NCBI RefSeq assembly: GCF_004116495.1
Contig: NZ_PDKC01000005.1
Coordinates: 1 to 64,000 of the forward strand
Origin: Arcobacter sp. CECT 8985
GTDB taxonomy: Bacteria; Campylobacterota; Campylobacteria; Campylobacterales; Arcobacteraceae
Direction: 5' to 3'
Length of the DNA stretch: 64,000 nucleotides
The notes under the pieces are model-generated. The model was not told where the DNA came from and ran no database searches. It worked only from the letters and a program-made list of their open reading frames with translations. Position numbers and translations under genes: made by a program. Within the stretch, counting starts at the first letter, position 1. Every line of letters starts with the position of its first letter. Positions 25,929 to 36,696 of the stretch are shown here, in pieces.

Positions 25929-27294
25929 GTCGAATAGTTTAGTAAAGTTTTTAACAATTATAGTTTTAGTAGGAATAGTGGGTGTTGTTGGGTTTATATA
26001 TTTATCACCACAATTTGAACAAAATAAGCCAGAGATTAAAATTACAGATAAAAAAGAGTTTTGGAATTTAAAAGATTCGTTAAATATAAACATTAGTGAT
26101 GAAAGTGGAATTAAATATTATAAGATTACTTATAAAGATGATAAGAATAAAACAGTTTTAAAAGAGAAAATATTAAAAGATATAAAAAAAGATATTAATT
26201 TAAAAATAAAAGCTCCAAAATTGGATATGTTTTTTAAAGGTAAAAATGTATCAATTATAGTTGAAGCTGTTGATAAGAGTAAATGGAACTTTTTTGAAGG
26301 TAATTCAATAAAAAAAGAGTTCAAAATCAAAATTGATAAACAAGCACCAATTGCTAATGTAATAGGAAACTCTTTTGCAATAAGAAGAGGTGGAAGTGCA
26401 GTAGTAGTAGTTCAAGTAAAAGATAAAAATTTAAAAGATGCATATATATCATTTAATAATAAAGAAAGATTTGAACTAATTCCTTTTTATAAAAAAGATT
26501 ATTATATTGCATTAATTGCTTGGCCAATTACTATTTCTAATTTTGATAGAGTAAATCTAGTAGCAACAGATAAAGCAAATAATAAAACATTTACAAAAGT
26601 TCCTTTATATATAAGAAAATTGAGACAAAAAGATGAAAATATAAAAATATCTGATAGCTTTGTAAATAATATAAGTAAAAATGTATTACTTAAAAGTGGA
26701 CTTGAAGTTCCTGATAATATAAAAGATATTTTCATAAAAGAGAATAGAACATTAAGAAAAATGAATACTGATATTATAAAAGAAGTTAGTAGAAAATTTA
26801 TGAATAAAGATAAAATTGATAATTTTTATATTAAACCTTTCAAAAGATTAAGTGGTTCAAAAACAGTTGCAGGGTATGGTGATAGAAGACACTATTATTA
26901 TAATGGAGAAAAAATTGATGATGCATGGCATTGCGGTTTAGATTGGGCAAGTATAAAACATGCTACAATTAAAGTTTCAAATAAAGGAAAAGTTATTTTT
27001 AATGACTATTTAGGAATTTATGGACATGCAATTATAATTGATCACAAATTAGGTTTACAAACACTTTATGCACATACAAGTAAAAATAATGTGAGTGTTG
27101 GTGAAGAGTTAAAAGCTAATAGTGCGATTGCAAACACAGGTTCAACTGGAGCAGTTTTTGGAGATCATCTTCATTTTGGGGTTTTAATTCAAGGAATTGA
27201 AGTTAATCCTTTAGAGTGGATGGATAGAAATTGGATTAGAACAAGAATTACAGAAGTTATAAATGAAGCTAAAAAGGTAATTGATAGTAAATGA
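25915..27294 (+). CDS. membrane-anchored M23 family zinc endopeptidase
   Basis: The 459-residue protein has an N-terminal membrane anchor (about 9-29), a long beta-rich region (about 35-270) and a C-terminal LytM/M23 domain. Zinc ligands are H339 and D343 (HCGLD) and H420 (DHLHFG), with H387 as a likely catalytic residue. It should cut peptidoglycan peptides in the periplasm and influence cell shape, as related Csd and Pgp proteins do in helical Campylobacterota. The start is TTG at 25915, preceded by AAAGGAA, inside the end of the previous gene. It overlaps lpxC by four bases. Confidence 0.88.
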   Translation: MKRNKSNSLVKFLTIIVLVGIVGVVGFIYLSPQFEQNKPEIKITDKKEFWNLKDSLNINISDESGIKYYKITYKDDKNKTVLKEKILKDIKKDINLKIKAPKLDMFFKGKNVSIIVEAVDKSKWNFFEGNSIKKEFKIKIDKQAPIANVIGNSFAIRRGGSAVVVVQVKDKNLKDAYISFNNKERFELIPFYKKDYYIALIAWPITISNFDRVNLVATDKANNKTFTKVPLYIRKLRQKDENIKISDSFVNNISKNVLLKSGLEVPDNIKDIFIKENRTLRKMNTDIIKEVSRKFMNKDKIDNFYIKPFKRLSGSKTVAGYGDRRHYYYNGEKIDDAWHCGLDWASIKHATIKVSNKGKVIFNDYLGIYGHAIIIDHKLGLQTLYAHTSKNNVSVGEELKANSAIANTGSTGAVFGDHLHFGVLIQGIEVNPLEWMDRNWIRTRITEVINEAKKVIDSK

Positions 27295-28190
27295 AACAAA
27301 GAACAATAGCAAAAAGTGTTGAAATTGTAGGTATAGGTCTTCATAAAGGTGTTCCTGTTAAAATGAGATTGGAACCCTTAGAAGAGAATATGGGTATAAT
27401 TTTTTATAGAAGTGATGAAGGCGTATCTATTCCTTTAAAAATTGAGAATGTTGTTGATACAAGAATGGCGACTGTAATTGGAATAGATAAAGTTGTAATT
27501 TCTACTGTTGAACATATATTATCTGCAATTTATGCATATGGAATTGATAATATTAGAATTGTTGTAGATAATGATGAAATTCCTGTTTTAGATGGAAGTT
27601 CTTCTGGTTATTGTATGTTAATTGATGAAGCAGGTATAAAAGAGCTTAATGCATCAAAAAAAGCAATAAAAGTTAAAAAAGAAGTAGAAATTACAACTGA
27701 TGAAGGGAAAAGAGTGGCGTTAAAGCCTTCATCTCATATAATTTATGATTTTTCTATTGATTTTGAACATCCAGTTATTGGAGAGCAAACCTTTTTATTC
27801 GATTATTCAATTGATGAGTATAAAGAGAATATTAGTAAAGCTAGAACTTTTGGTTTTTTACATGAAGTGCAATATTTAAGAAGTATGGGTTTAGCACAAG
27901 GTGCTTCAATGGAGAATGCTATTGTATTAGATAATTCAAAAATATTAAATCCTGATGGATTAAGATATGATAATGAATTTGTTAGACATAAAATTTTAGA
28001 TGCTGTTGGAGATATGTCTTTACTTGGGTATACACTTGTTGGTGAATACAATGCCCATAAAGGTAGTCATCATTTAAATCATTTATTAACTAAAAAATTA
28101 TATGAAAGTGCAGATAATTATGAAATAATTGATTTAGAAGAAGCAGATGAAGAGTCAAAAGTATTTGAAATTGCTTATGCAAGAGCTTAA
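27291..28190 (+). CDS. lpxC: UDP-3-O-acyl-N-acetylglucosamine deacetylase
   Basis: LpxC is the zinc deacetylase that commits UDP-GlcNAc derivatives to lipid A synthesis. The 299-residue protein opens QRTIAKSVEIVGIGLHKG and shows zinc ligands in STVEHILSAIYA and HKILDAVGD. The later motif AHKGSHHLNH contains the catalytic histidine. Length is normal for the family. Its ATG overlaps the peptidase stop (ATGA). The gene order M23 peptidase then lpxC is, from memory, the same in C. jejuni. Confidence 0.96.
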   Translation: MKQRTIAKSVEIVGIGLHKGVPVKMRLEPLEENMGIIFYRSDEGVSIPLKIENVVDTRMATVIGIDKVVISTVEHILSAIYAYGIDNIRIVVDNDEIPVLDGSSSGYCMLIDEAGIKELNASKKAIKVKKEVEITTDEGKRVALKPSSHIIYDFSIDFEHPVIGEQTFLFDYSIDEYKENISKARTFGFLHEVQYLRSMGLAQGASMENAIVLDNSKILNPDGLRYDNEFVRHKILDAVGDMSLLGYTLVGEYNAHKGSHHLNHLLTKKLYESADNYEIIDLEEADEESKVFEIAYARA

Positions 28191-28199
28191 GGAAAATAA

Positions 28200-28658
28200 T
28201 TGATAGATATATTTGTTATTACTATTTCAAATCCTTTATTAATTGGAATTTATAAAGATAAAAAATTAATAAAACAGATAAAACAAGAGGGTAAAACATC
28301 TGATGCTTTACCTATTTTATTTGAAAGTTTATTAAAAGAGTACAAAAATATTAGTGGTTTGTATTTTATAAATGCTCCTGGATCTTATATGGCTATAAAG
28401 GTTTCTTATATATTTCTAAAAACATTAAGTATTTCAAAAAATATCCCATTATATGCTAGTAATGGCTTTAACTTTAATAAAAATTCACCAATAAAAGCAT
28501 TGGGTAAAAAGTATTTTATAAAACAAAATGATACCATTAAAGTAGATTTTTTAGATAATGATATTAAAATACACGACTTTAAATTACCAGATAACTTAGA
28601 TATTAAGTTATTTGATGAAAATAATACATTGCCAGAATATAATTTACCAGCAGTATAA
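28200..28658 (+). CDS. TsaB-like (YeaZ-like) protein, short epsilon form
   Basis: The 152-residue protein starts with the ASKHA-type strand DIFVITISNPLLIGIYKDKK and continues with SYMAIKVSYIFLKTLSISKNI, which matches the G(S/T)xTGLR-type helix of TsaB in degenerate form. TsaB is a partner of TsaD in t6A modification of tRNA. It is much shorter than canonical TsaB (about 230), so the second half is missing. Position between lpxC and thrB supports the call, since C. jejuni is similar from memory. The start is TTG at 28200 after AAGGAA. Confidence 0.6.
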   Translation: MIDIFVITISNPLLIGIYKDKKLIKQIKQEGKTSDALPILFESLLKEYKNISGLYFINAPGSYMAIKVSYIFLKTLSISKNIPLYASNGFNFNKNSPIKALGKKYFIKQNDTIKVDFLDNDIKIHDFKLPDNLDIKLFDENNTLPEYNLPAV

Positions 28659-28670
28659 AAAGGAAACAAG

Positions 28671-29552
28671 TTGAGAGTAAGTGTACCTGCTACAAGTGCA
28701 AATATGGGACCAGGGTTTGATACATTAGGTATTGCCCTTCAAATAAAAAATCAAGTAATGATTAAACCTTCAAAATTTCATAGTGTATCTTTAAAAGGTG
28801 AGGGTTCTAATAATCCGGCTTTAAAAGATAATAATATGTTCATTTCTATTTTTAATGATTTTTATCATAATTTATCTACAAAAAGAAGAAATTTTAGATT
28901 TGAATTTTATAATGAAATTCCAATGTCAAGAGGACTTGGTAGTTCTTCAGCTGTTATTGTAAGTGCAATTGCATCAGCATATGCAATTGAAGGTGTTGAT
29001 TTACCAAAGAAAAAATTGTTAAACTTAGCATTAGCATATGAAAATCATCCAGATAATATAACACCAGCTGTTATGGGTGGATTTAATGTTGCTACTATTA
29101 AAGATAATGAAGTTAAGTTTATAAAAAAAGAGATGCCAAAACATCTAAGAGCAATTGTTGTTATTCCAAATAGACCAATATCAACTAATATGTCAAGAAA
29201 AACATTGCCATACAAATATTCAAAAGATGATGCTGTTTATAATCTTTCTCATGCATCTTTATTAACTGCTGCATTTATGAGTGAAAATTGGGAAATGTTA
29301 AGAGTTGCTGCATTTGATAAATTTCATCAAAAATATAGAATGAAACAAATGCCAGAACTTTTTGAAGTACAAAAAGCTTCTTTAAGAGCTGGGTCATTGA
29401 TGAGTACTTTATCAGGCTCTGGATCAACTTTTTTCTCACTTGCATATGCAGATGATTGTAAAAAAATTGAAAAGGAATTAAGAACAAGATTTCCCCATTT
29501 TAAGATTTTTACAACTGATTTTGATAACTATGGTGTAAGAGTAGAAAAGTAA
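28671..29552 (+). CDS. thrB: homoserine kinase
   Basis: ThrB phosphorylates homoserine for threonine synthesis, giving the substrate of ThrC, whose gene is at 58143-59624. It is a GHMP kinase of 293 residues: MRVSVPATSANMGPGFD at the N-terminus, the ATP loop MSRGLGSSSAVIVSA, and a C-terminal STLSGSGSTFF. The start is TTG at 28671, preceded by AAAAGGAAAC; the N-terminal family sequence fixes the start. Confidence 0.95.
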   Translation: MRVSVPATSANMGPGFDTLGIALQIKNQVMIKPSKFHSVSLKGEGSNNPALKDNNMFISIFNDFYHNLSTKRRNFRFEFYNEIPMSRGLGSSSAVIVSAIASAYAIEGVDLPKKKLLNLALAYENHPDNITPAVMGGFNVATIKDNEVKFIKKEMPKHLRAIVVIPNRPISTNMSRKTLPYKYSKDDAVYNLSHASLLTAAFMSENWEMLRVAAFDKFHQKYRMKQMPELFEVQKASLRAGSLMSTLSGSGSTFFSLAYADDCKKIEKELRTRFPHFKIFTTDFDNYGVRVEK

Positions 29553-29587
29553 TAATTTCAAAATTAAGAAAAAGTTGGATATAATAA

Positions 29588-29866
29588 TTGGCTGAATTAA
29601 AAAGACCTTTGCGAACATGTATAGTTTGTAGGGCAAAATTAGAAAAAGAAGAGCTATTAAGATTAAAATGTGAAAATAAAAAACTTCTAAAATATGATAA
29701 TTATGGAAGAAGTTTTTATATTTGTTACTCTTGTATGCAGCATCTAGATGCCAAAGAGCTTAATAGTAAAGAAAATAAAAAAATACAAAAAGCATTATGC
29801 TTTCAATGTAAAAATAAAGACGAGTACTTAGTACAACTTAAGGAGATATTAACAGATGTCAGATAA
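29588..29866 (+). CDS. ylxR: YlxR/DUF448 family RNA-binding protein
   Basis: The 92-residue protein has the family signature [18 protein letters not shown] and a second cysteine pair in YICYSC, with a third CFQC near the C-terminus. YlxR proteins bind RNA, and in other bacteria the gene lies between nusA and infB, as it precedes infB here. It has been linked to RNase P modulation in Bacillus. The start is TTG at 29588, with a weak upstream site. It overlaps infB by 11 bases. Confidence 0.85.
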   Translation: MAELKRPLRTCIVCRAKLEKEELLRLKCENKKLLKYDNYGRSFYICYSCMQHLDAKELNSKENKKIQKALCFQCKNKDEYLVQLKEILTDVR

Positions 29867-32555
29867 AGTAAGAGTATATGAAATTGCAGATGAGGCGGGA
29901 GCTAATAGTAACGAAGTTATCAGCAAAGCCAAAGAAATGGGAATAGAACTAAAATCACCTCAAAGTGCAGTATCATTAGAACAAGCAGAAGCAATTGTAA
30001 ACCAGATGATGAGTAGAGCGAAAGCACCATCAAAAAACAATACTTCTGCAAAAAGTAAAAAGACTGTTTCACCAAAACAATCAGAAGAGCCAAAAGCGGC
30101 TGAAGAAACAAATAAAGAAGAAAAACAGACTGAAACAAAAGAAGATGAGAGTAAATCTAAAGCTGTACAAAAAGAAGAAGTGATAAAACAAGAAGAAAAA
30201 GAAGAAAAAAAATCTGCAGAAGATACTAAAAAGCCTGTTAATACTCAAAAAGAAGAAAAAACTAACAATAATAGAATAATTCCAAAAAGAAGAGGATTAA
30301 AAATTGTTAAAAAGAAAAAGCCAGTTAATAATCATAAAATAGAAGATGATATTAAAAGTAGTGCTACTTCTGATTCTTCAAAACATAAAATGAAATCATT
30401 AAGTGAAATTCTTGGTGGAAGTAATGAAGATGAAAAAGTAAGTACAGCAAAACCTTCTACATCAGTTCAAACAAAACCTAAAGTTAAAAAAGAGAAGAAA
30501 AAAATTCCTCCAAAAGCTCATACTCACGGTAAAAAACTTGAATTAGATAAAGAGTTTGCAGATAGTGATGATTCTTTACTTGGTGAAGAAGTTGTATTAT
30601 TAGATATGGGAGTTTCAGATGAATCTAAATTATTCCAAGATCAAAAAAATAATAACAATAACAACAATAACTCTTCTCAAAAACACTCTAGAAGTTCAAA
30701 ACCAGCGGCATTTGGTAATAGACCACAAGGTTTAAAAAGAAAGAAAAGAAAGAAAAGAATTAAAAGAGTTGAAGAAACAAAAGAGATAACTGAAGTTACA
30801 ATTCCTGAAGATATTAGAGTATATGAATTTGCAGAAGCTTGTGGAAAATCTCCAGCAGAAGTAATTACTGTATTATTTGGTTTAGGAATGATGGTTACAA
30901 AAAATGATTTCTTAAAGCAAGATGAGTTAGAAATTCTTGGTGAAGAGTTTGAAATAGAAGTTCATGTAAAAGATGCACTTGAAGATGCAAATTATATTGA
31001 AGATTATCAAGAAGAAGAGATTGATGAGTCAAACTTTATTACAAGACCTCCAATTGTAACTATTATGGGACATGTTGACCATGGTAAAACAACACTTTTA
31101 GATAAAATTAGAAGTTCAAAAACAGCTGCTGGTGAAGCAGGTGGTATTACACAACATATTGCAGCTTATACAATTAAACAAAATAACAACAAAATTACTT
31201 TTGTTGATACTCCAGGTCACGCAGCGTTCTCAGCTATGAGATCAAGAGGTGCTAATATTACAGATATTGTAATTATTGTTGTTGCAGCTGATGATGGTGT
31301 AAAACAACAAACTGAAGAAGTTATTTCTCACGCAAAAGCTGCTGGTGGTCCAATTATTGTTGCAGTTAATAAAATGGATAAAGAGGGCGCTAACATTGAT
31401 ATGGTTAAAGCTCAAATGGCAGAAAGAGATATGACTCCTGTAGATTGGGGTGGAGATGTAGAGTTTATTCCAGTTTCTGCAAAAACTGGTGAAGGAATTG
31501 ATGATTTATTAGAAAATATTCTATTACAATCTGAAATTTTAGAACTATCTGCTGATCCAGAAGCAAAAGCAAAAGCTACTGTTGTTGAAGCTAGTTTAGA
31601 AAAAGGTAGAGGACCAGTTGCCACTGTTATTGTTCAAAATGGTACATTAAGAGTTGGGGATAATATTGTTTGTGATACTACATACGGTAGAGTTAAAGCA
31701 ATTACAAATGATTTAGGTAAACAAGTTAAAGAACTTGGTCTTTCTGAAACTGGTAGGGTTCTTGGATTAAATGATGTTCCTATTTCAGGTACTATTATGG
31801 TTGCACAAGATTCAGATAAAGAAGCAAAAGATATTGCTACTACAAGAGCTGAACATGCAAGAGCAAAAGAGTTATCAAAATCTACTAAAGTTTCATTAGA
31901 AGAGATGAGTGGACTTATTGCTGAAGGTAAAATCAAACAACTTCCAGTAATCTTAAAAGCTGATGTTTCTGGTTCATTAGAAGCAATTAAATCAAGTTTA
32001 GAAGAGATTCATAATGATGAAGTAAAAGTAAAAGTAATTCATGCTGGTGTTGGTGGAGTTACGGAATCAGATTTAATTTTAGCAAGTGCAAGTGAAGGTT
32101 GTATTATCTTAGGGTTTAATGTTAGACCTACAGGTGCAGTTAAAAATAAAGCAAAAGCTGATGGAATTACAATTAATACTTATTCAATTATTTATGATTT
32201 AATTGATGATATTAAAGATACACTTTCTGGTATGATGAGTGCAATTATTAGAGAAGAAAACACTGGACAAGCTGAAGTTAGAGATACATTTGTTGTACCT
32301 AAAGTTGGAACTGTTGCAGGTTGTTTAGTAACTGATGGTAAAGTAATTAGAGGTGGTCATGCAAGAATTATTAGAGATGGAGTTGTTACTTATACTGGTA
32401 AAATTTCAAGCTTAAAAAGATTCAAAGATGATGTTAAAGAAGTATCTAATGGTTATGAGTGTGGTGTGATGTTTGAAAAATTCAATGATATAAAAGTTGG
32501 AGATTTCATAGAAACATTTATTCAAATTGAAGAAAAAGCACATATAGACGACTAA
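29856..32555 (+). CDS. infB: translation initiation factor IF-2
   Basis: IF-2 is the GTPase that brings initiator tRNA to the ribosome. The 899-residue protein has an IF2N domain at 1-50, a long charged linker rich in Lys and Glu (about 50-310) that includes eight consecutive asparagines (N265-N272), a second IF2N domain at about 315-370, then the G domain starting with GHVDHGKT (405-412), DTPGHAAF and NKMD. The C-terminal beta barrels follow. It overlaps ylxR by 11 bases and is followed one base later by rbfA. Confidence 0.97.
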   Translation: MSDKVRVYEIADEAGANSNEVISKAKEMGIELKSPQSAVSLEQAEAIVNQMMSRAKAPSKNNTSAKSKKTVSPKQSEEPKAAEETNKEEKQTETKEDESKSKAVQKEEVIKQEEKEEKKSAEDTKKPVNTQKEEKTNNNRIIPKRRGLKIVKKKKPVNNHKIEDDIKSSATSDSSKHKMKSLSEILGGSNEDEKVSTAKPSTSVQTKPKVKKEKKKIPPKAHTHGKKLELDKEFADSDDSLLGEEVVLLDMGVSDESKLFQDQKNNNNNNNNSSQKHSRSSKPAAFGNRPQGLKRKKRKKRIKRVEETKEITEVTIPEDIRVYEFAEACGKSPAEVITVLFGLGMMVTKNDFLKQDELEILGEEFEIEVHVKDALEDANYIEDYQEEEIDESNFITRPPIVTIMGHVDHGKTTLLDKIRSSKTAAGEAGGITQHIAAYTIKQNNNKITFVDTPGHAAFSAMRSRGANITDIVIIVVAADDGVKQQTEEVISHAKAAGGPIIVAVNKMDKEGANIDMVKAQMAERDMTPVDWGGDVEFIPVSAKTGEGIDDLLENILLQSEILELSADPEAKAKATVVEASLEKGRGPVATVIVQNGTLRVGDNIVCDTTYGRVKAITNDLGKQVKELGLSETGRVLGLNDVPISGTIMVAQDSDKEAKDIATTRAEHARAKELSKSTKVSLEEMSGLIAEGKIKQLPVILKADVSGSLEAIKSSLEEIHNDEVKVKVIHAGVGGVTESDLILASASEGCIILGFNVRPTGAVKNKAKADGITINTYSIIYDLIDDIKDTLSGMMSAIIREENTGQAEVRDTFVVPKVGTVAGCLVTDGKVIRGGHARIIRDGVVTYTGKISSLKRFKDDVKEVSNGYECGVMFEKFNDIKVGDFIETFIQIEEKAHIDD

Positions 32556-32556
32556 A

Positions 32557-32910
32557 ATGAAAAGTGTAAATTTACAAAGAACAGAGTCTTTATTAATGGA
32601 ATTAGTTCCAGAGGCTCTTTCTACATTAAAAGATAGTAGAATAAATTCCCTTTCAATTACAGATGTTGATTGTAAAAATGGTAAATATGATGCAACTGTA
32701 TATTATGATGGAAGTGACTATACAAAACAAGAAAAACAAGCTTTAAACTCTTTATTAAATAAAGCTAGTGGACATATTAAAACATATTGTTTAAATGCAA
32801 CAGGTTGGTATAAATGTCCAAATTTCAAATTTAAAGCAGATGATACTTTAGAAAAAAGTATGAAAATAGAAGCTTTATTTGACCAAATCAAATCAAAAAA
32901 ACAGGACTAA
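32557..32910 (+). CDS. rbfA: ribosome-binding factor A
   Basis: RbfA binds the 30S subunit and helps mature the 5' end of 16S rRNA and cold adaptation. The 117-residue protein has a KH-like fold with the segment INSLSITDVDCKNGKYDATVYY and the family-type position of basic residues. It sits in the classical infB-rbfA-rimP order. It is one base behind infB and five bases ahead of rimP. Motif conservation is modest, so the genomic position carries part of the call. Confidence 0.88.
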   Translation: MKSVNLQRTESLLMELVPEALSTLKDSRINSLSITDVDCKNGKYDATVYYDGSDYTKQEKQALNSLLNKASGHIKTYCLNATGWYKCPNFKFKADDTLEKSMKIEALFDQIKSKKQD

Positions 32911-32915
32911 TCTAA

Positions 32916-33344
32916 ATGAGTTTAGAAGAATCTATAGAAATGACAGTAAAAAGTTGTGGTGTTGAATTATATGATATCACTACAGCTAAAGAGAATGATA
33001 AAAACATTTATAGAATATATATAACATCAAAAGATGGTGTATCACTTGATAAATGTGCTGAAGTGTCAAGACTTATCTCTCCTATTTTAGATGTTGAAGA
33101 GCCTATGAGTGGAAACTATAATCTAGAAGTTAGCTCTCCAGGAATTGAGAGAAAATTAAAAAAACTTTCTCACTTTAAAGCATCAGTTGGCGAAAAAGTA
33201 AAAGTAAAAGATATTGCAACTGAAGTTTATAAAGGTGAATTATTAACTGCAGATGATGAAAAGATTGTTATAAAAACTGAATTTGGTGACGAAACAATTT
33301 CTTATGATTCAATACTTTCTGCTGCTACATTTTTTGAATGGTAA
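32916..33344 (+). CDS. rimP: ribosome maturation factor RimP
   Basis: RimP acts in 30S subunit maturation. The 142-residue protein has the N-terminal alpha-beta domain with [22 protein letters not shown], the family motif [17 protein letters not shown], and the segment [14 protein letters not shown], which is the most conserved part of RimP, followed by a small beta barrel. Its stop codon lies in the hairpin at 33341-33368, suggesting the end of the operon that starts at 24945. Confidence 0.94.
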   Translation: MSLEESIEMTVKSCGVELYDITTAKENDKNIYRIYITSKDGVSLDKCAEVSRLISPILDVEEPMSGNYNLEVSSPGIERKLKKLSHFKASVGEKVKVKDIATEVYKGELLTADDEKIVIKTEFGDETISYDSILSAATFFEW

Positions 33345-33368
33345 TAGAGCTTAATTTAACTCTATTAC
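33341..33368 (+). terminator. putative terminator at the end of rimP
   Basis: GTAATAGAG (33341-33349) pairs with CTCTATTAC (33360-33368) and encloses the rimP stop codon. Only a short T run follows, so termination may be weak. Confidence 0.5.
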
Positions 33369-33399
33369 TTTATTAACTACATATTTACTACTTTTACTA

Positions 33400-33405
33400 T
33401 ATACT
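33400..33405 (+). promoter_or_regulatory. candidate -10 box for ribD
   Basis: TATACT lies 26 bases before the ribD ATG in an 87-base gap too short for an FMN riboswitch. The gap also holds several CTAC and ACTA words, of unknown meaning. Confidence 0.35.
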
Positions 33406-33431
33406 ACAACTAAAAATTATTTGGAATAACG

Positions 33432-34442
33432 ATGAAAATAAATGATAAATTTTTTATGAAATTAGCAATAGATGAAGCATGGAAATACCAGTTTTTAACA
33501 TACCCTAATCCAGCAGTTGGTTGTGTTGTTGTAAAAGGTGATAGTGAAATATTAAGTATTGAAGCTCATAAAGAAGCAGGTAAACCTCATGCAGAAGTAA
33601 ATGCTTTAAAAGAAGCATTCTTAAAATATCATCCTAATGATGTATTAAAAACATATAGTGATAGCTTTCAAATTCATGATTATTTAATTAGAAATCATAA
33701 TGGTTTTTTTAATGATTGTAGAGTTTATGTAACATTAGAACCTTGTAATCATACAGGAAAAACTCCTTCTTGTGCAAATTTATTAAAAGAGTTAAAACCT
33801 AAAAAAGTAATAATTGCTCATAAAGATCTAAATGAACAAGCAAAAGATGGTCAAAAAACACTAGAAGCTGCTTCAATAGAGTGTGAAGTAGGGTGTATGC
33901 AAAAAGAAGCTTATAATCTTTTATATCCATTTTTAAAATGGAATAGCTCAACATTTATATTTTATAAAATGGCACAAACATTAAATGGCACAATTGATGG
34001 GGGAAAAATCTCTTCAAATCATGCACTTGCATATGTGCATGCTTTAAGAGACAGAGTTGATTTATTAGTTATTGGTGGTAATACTGTTAGAGTTGATAAA
34101 CCGATACTTGATGCAAGGCATGTAATTGGAAGACCACCTAATGTAATGATTTATTCAAAAAGAAAAATATTTGATAAAAATATTCCTTTATTTAAAGTGC
34201 CAAACAGAGAAGTTACAATTTCAAATGATTTATTTAAACTATTAGATAATAAATTTGTTATGGTAGAAGGTGGATATAATTTATTAGAAAAATTGAAAGA
34301 AAAAATAGATTTTATAGTATTACTTGTAACACCAAAGATGAGAGCTGGTTTAAATATAGAAAATGAAATGGAAATGGATTTTGAAATTATTCATGAAAAT
34401 TTTATAGGAAAAGATAAACTAATGTATTTAAAAAGAAAATAG
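33432..34442 (+). CDS. ribD: bifunctional riboflavin biosynthesis protein RibD
   Basis: RibD deaminates and then reduces the pyrimidine intermediate of riboflavin synthesis. The 336-residue protein has the zinc deaminase motifs HAEVNAL and EPCNHTGKTPSC in the N-terminal half, and a reductase half with NGTIDGG and VIGGNTVRVDKP. The insertion between HAE and PCN (KYHPNDVLKTYSDSFQIHDY) is longer than in many RibD proteins. It ends in a hairpin shared with the chemoreceptor gene. Confidence 0.92.
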   Translation: MKINDKFFMKLAIDEAWKYQFLTYPNPAVGCVVVKGDSEILSIEAHKEAGKPHAEVNALKEAFLKYHPNDVLKTYSDSFQIHDYLIRNHNGFFNDCRVYVTLEPCNHTGKTPSCANLLKELKPKKVIIAHKDLNEQAKDGQKTLEAASIECEVGCMQKEAYNLLYPFLKWNSSTFIFYKMAQTLNGTIDGGKISSNHALAYVHALRDRVDLLVIGGNTVRVDKPILDARHVIGRPPNVMIYSKRKIFDKNIPLFKVPNREVTISNDLFKLLDNKFVMVEGGYNLLEKLKEKIDFIVLLVTPKMRAGLNIENEMEMDFEIIHENFIGKDKLMYLKRK

Positions 34443-34462
34443 TAAGGTATTCTTACTATTTT
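34436..34462. terminator. bidirectional terminator, ribD/chemoreceptor
   Basis: AAAATAGTAAG (34436-34446) and CTTACTATTTT (34452-34462) form an 11-bp stem with a 5-base loop. Both stop codons lie inside it: TAG of ribD at 34440-34442 and TAG of the receptor at 34456-34458. Confidence 0.85.
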
Positions 34463-36678
34463 CCAATAAACTCTTTTTCATTTACACTAGCTAATATTTT
34501 ATGTGCAATATTAGATGTTTTATGTGCAATATCTGTTGTATGTGTAGCCATAGTAGCATTTTCTTGAGTTTGTGCATCTAAGGTATTAATTGCATTGTTT
34601 ATTTGCTCTATACCAATTAATTGTTCTTTTGATGCATTTTCTATATCTTTAATAATATCTATGGTTTTTTGTAAATCAGAATTTAATTCTTCATACCCTT
34701 CAATCATTTCAATACTTATTTTTTTCCCATCATTTGCTTTAACTGTTGCTTTATCAACTAATTCTTTGATCTCTTTTGCAGCTTGAGCACTTCTGCTTGC
34801 AAGGTTTCTTACTTCTTGTGCTACAATTGCAAACCCTTTGCCAGCTTCTCCTGCTGTTGCTGCTTCAACTGCTGCATTTAATGATAAAATATTTGTTTGA
34901 AATGCAATTTGATCAATGATTGTAATTGCTTCAGCAATTGAATTAGTTTCATTATCTATTTCTTCCATAGAAGAAGTAGTTTTAGTAGCTAATTTTTCAC
35001 CTTTTGACGATGATTCTTTTAAAGAATTTGCAAAGTTAGACATTTTTATTATATTGTCTGTGTTGTTTCTAATATTTCCAGTTATCTGTTCTACTGCTGC
35101 AGATGTCTCTTCTAATGATGCTGCTGCGTTAGAAGAAGAACTGTTTAGATTATCCACGTATTTAAGTAAATTATTTGAAGATTCTTCTAACTGCATTCCA
35201 TCTTTTTTATTCTCAATTAGCATATTGTTAATTAAATCAATTACACTATTTAAAGCATATGATATTTTACCATTGTTATCTGATATCTTATTTGTAAAAT
35301 CATTTTTTGATAACTTATCTAATACTTCTAAAATAATATTTGTATTTTTACCTACATTTTTTGAGAGTACTTCTAGCATTTCATTGAAACTATTTCTTAA
35401 TTTTTCTAGACTCTCATCATTCATTTTAGTATCAAGTCTTTTTACTAAATAACCTTTTTTTATCTCATTAACAATTTTTTCTACATCACCTAAAAAGTTT
35501 TTTCTTTTTTCTAATTTAATTTTTGTTTTATTAATATTATCATTTATAATTCTTGACATATTACCAATTTCATCTTTACTATTATTAGTTAATAGTTTAA
35601 CTTCAGTTGTTTCATTATTTAAAAATTTAAAAAACGTTATTAATCCTGTTTGAAAAGAGTTAAGTTCTTTTTTTATATATTTTGAAACAAAATATGAAAT
35701 TATAAGTAGAATTATAATAGATAATATTGCAATCGTTATTGTTAGATATCTGATGATATTTTTTATATTGTTAACTGCAGATGCATAACTTGATTCAATT
35801 TTTTTATTCATATCTGTTAAATATATACCAGTAATTATAACCCAATTCCATTGTTTGAATTTTTTACCTATTGCTAATTTCTCATTTAATTGTTTTGTTT
35901 TAGGATTAAAAAATACATATGGTACATATGTTATATCACTGTTATTATTTTCCAAATTATCAAGTATCTGTTTTCTGTATGCTCTTCCTTTTTTATCTTT
36001 ATGTGTTAAATCCCACTGCTTACCAAATCTTTTAAATTTTGAACCATCAACTACATACCATGCACTTTTATCTTTTTTTACTTCAACACCATAAAAGTAA
36101 CCATTACCAAGAAATTTCAAGTTTGATAAAACATTAGCAGCACTTTTTTTATAACTATTTTGAATATCATTTAAAAATGCTTTTAGATATATAGTTATAT
36201 TCATTTTACTAAAATAGAAAGATTTTATAATTTGTAAATCATCTTTTTTTGTTTTAGAATTATAAGTAGTATTTTCACTATTTATAATATTATTCCCTTT
36301 TTTTATTACAACGTTTTTATTTGCTGTAACTGAGTTATTTAATAATTTTTCTAATTGGTTTAATGAAATAGAATTGTTAATTAAATAAAATTTATTTAGA
36401 TTTGATTTTAAATTATTTAGATTTTCATTTAGTTCATTCTCTATTGCAGATTTTGTACTCTTTTTTAAATATGAGTCAATTGATGTTTGAGCTAATTGTG
36501 TATATGCTTTAAGCTCTTCTTTTGCTGTTTGATTTACTAGCTTTGTAAAATCATTTTTTTGATACTGTGCTAATTTTTTAAATTCAATTGCCATAATAAT
36601 GACAGAAATTAAAAATGTTAAAACAATAGATATTGTAACTATAGAAAGTATTTTATTTTTAATTGATAAGTTCCTCAT
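34456..36678 (-). CDS. methyl-accepting chemotaxis protein with a Cache sensor
   Basis: The 740-residue protein has membrane segments at about 12-31 and 311-333, with a periplasmic region of about 280 residues between them. Its second half (about 180-290), with [20 protein letters not shown] and [11 protein letters not shown], is a Cache-type sensor domain. The cytoplasmic part has a HAMP-like linker, a long coiled coil and the signalling hairpin at 589-635 ([20 protein letters not shown], then [20 protein letters not shown]). The ligand is unknown. No CheR-tethering pentapeptide ends the protein. A TATAAT and AAAGGAG precede the ATG. Confidence 0.93.
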   Translation of the reverse strand: MRNLSIKNKILSIVTISIVLTFLISVIIMAIEFKKLAQYQKNDFTKLVNQTAKEELKAYTQLAQTSIDSYLKKSTKSAIENELNENLNNLKSNLNKFYLINNSISLNQLEKLLNNSVTANKNVVIKKGNNIINSENTTYNSKTKKDDLQIIKSFYFSKMNITIYLKAFLNDIQNSYKKSAANVLSNLKFLGNGYFYGVEVKKDKSAWYVVDGSKFKRFGKQWDLTHKDKKGRAYRKQILDNLENNNSDITYVPYVFFNPKTKQLNEKLAIGKKFKQWNWVIITGIYLTDMNKKIESSYASAVNNIKNIIRYLTITIAILSIIILLIISYFVSKYIKKELNSFQTGLITFFKFLNNETTEVKLLTNNSKDEIGNMSRIINDNINKTKIKLEKRKNFLGDVEKIVNEIKKGYLVKRLDTKMNDESLEKLRNSFNEMLEVLSKNVGKNTNIILEVLDKLSKNDFTNKISDNNGKISYALNSVIDLINNMLIENKKDGMQLEESSNNLLKYVDNLNSSSSNAAASLEETSAAVEQITGNIRNNTDNIIKMSNFANSLKESSSKGEKLATKTTSSMEEIDNETNSIAEAITIIDQIAFQTNILSLNAAVEAATAGEAGKGFAIVAQEVRNLASRSAQAAKEIKELVDKATVKANDGKKISIEMIEGYEELNSDLQKTIDIIKDIENASKEQLIGIEQINNAINTLDAQTQENATMATHTTDIAHKTSNIAHKILASVNEKEFIGK

Positions 36679-36696
36679 AATGCTCCTTTATAAAAA

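Noticed and set aside
33345-33431. FMN riboswitch before ribD
   Set aside because: The gap is only 87 bases and holds no RFN-type conserved segments.
34916-35452. 178-residue open frame opposite the chemoreceptor
   Set aside because: It is a mirror of the signalling domain in AT-rich DNA, with no start signal and no recognisable domain.
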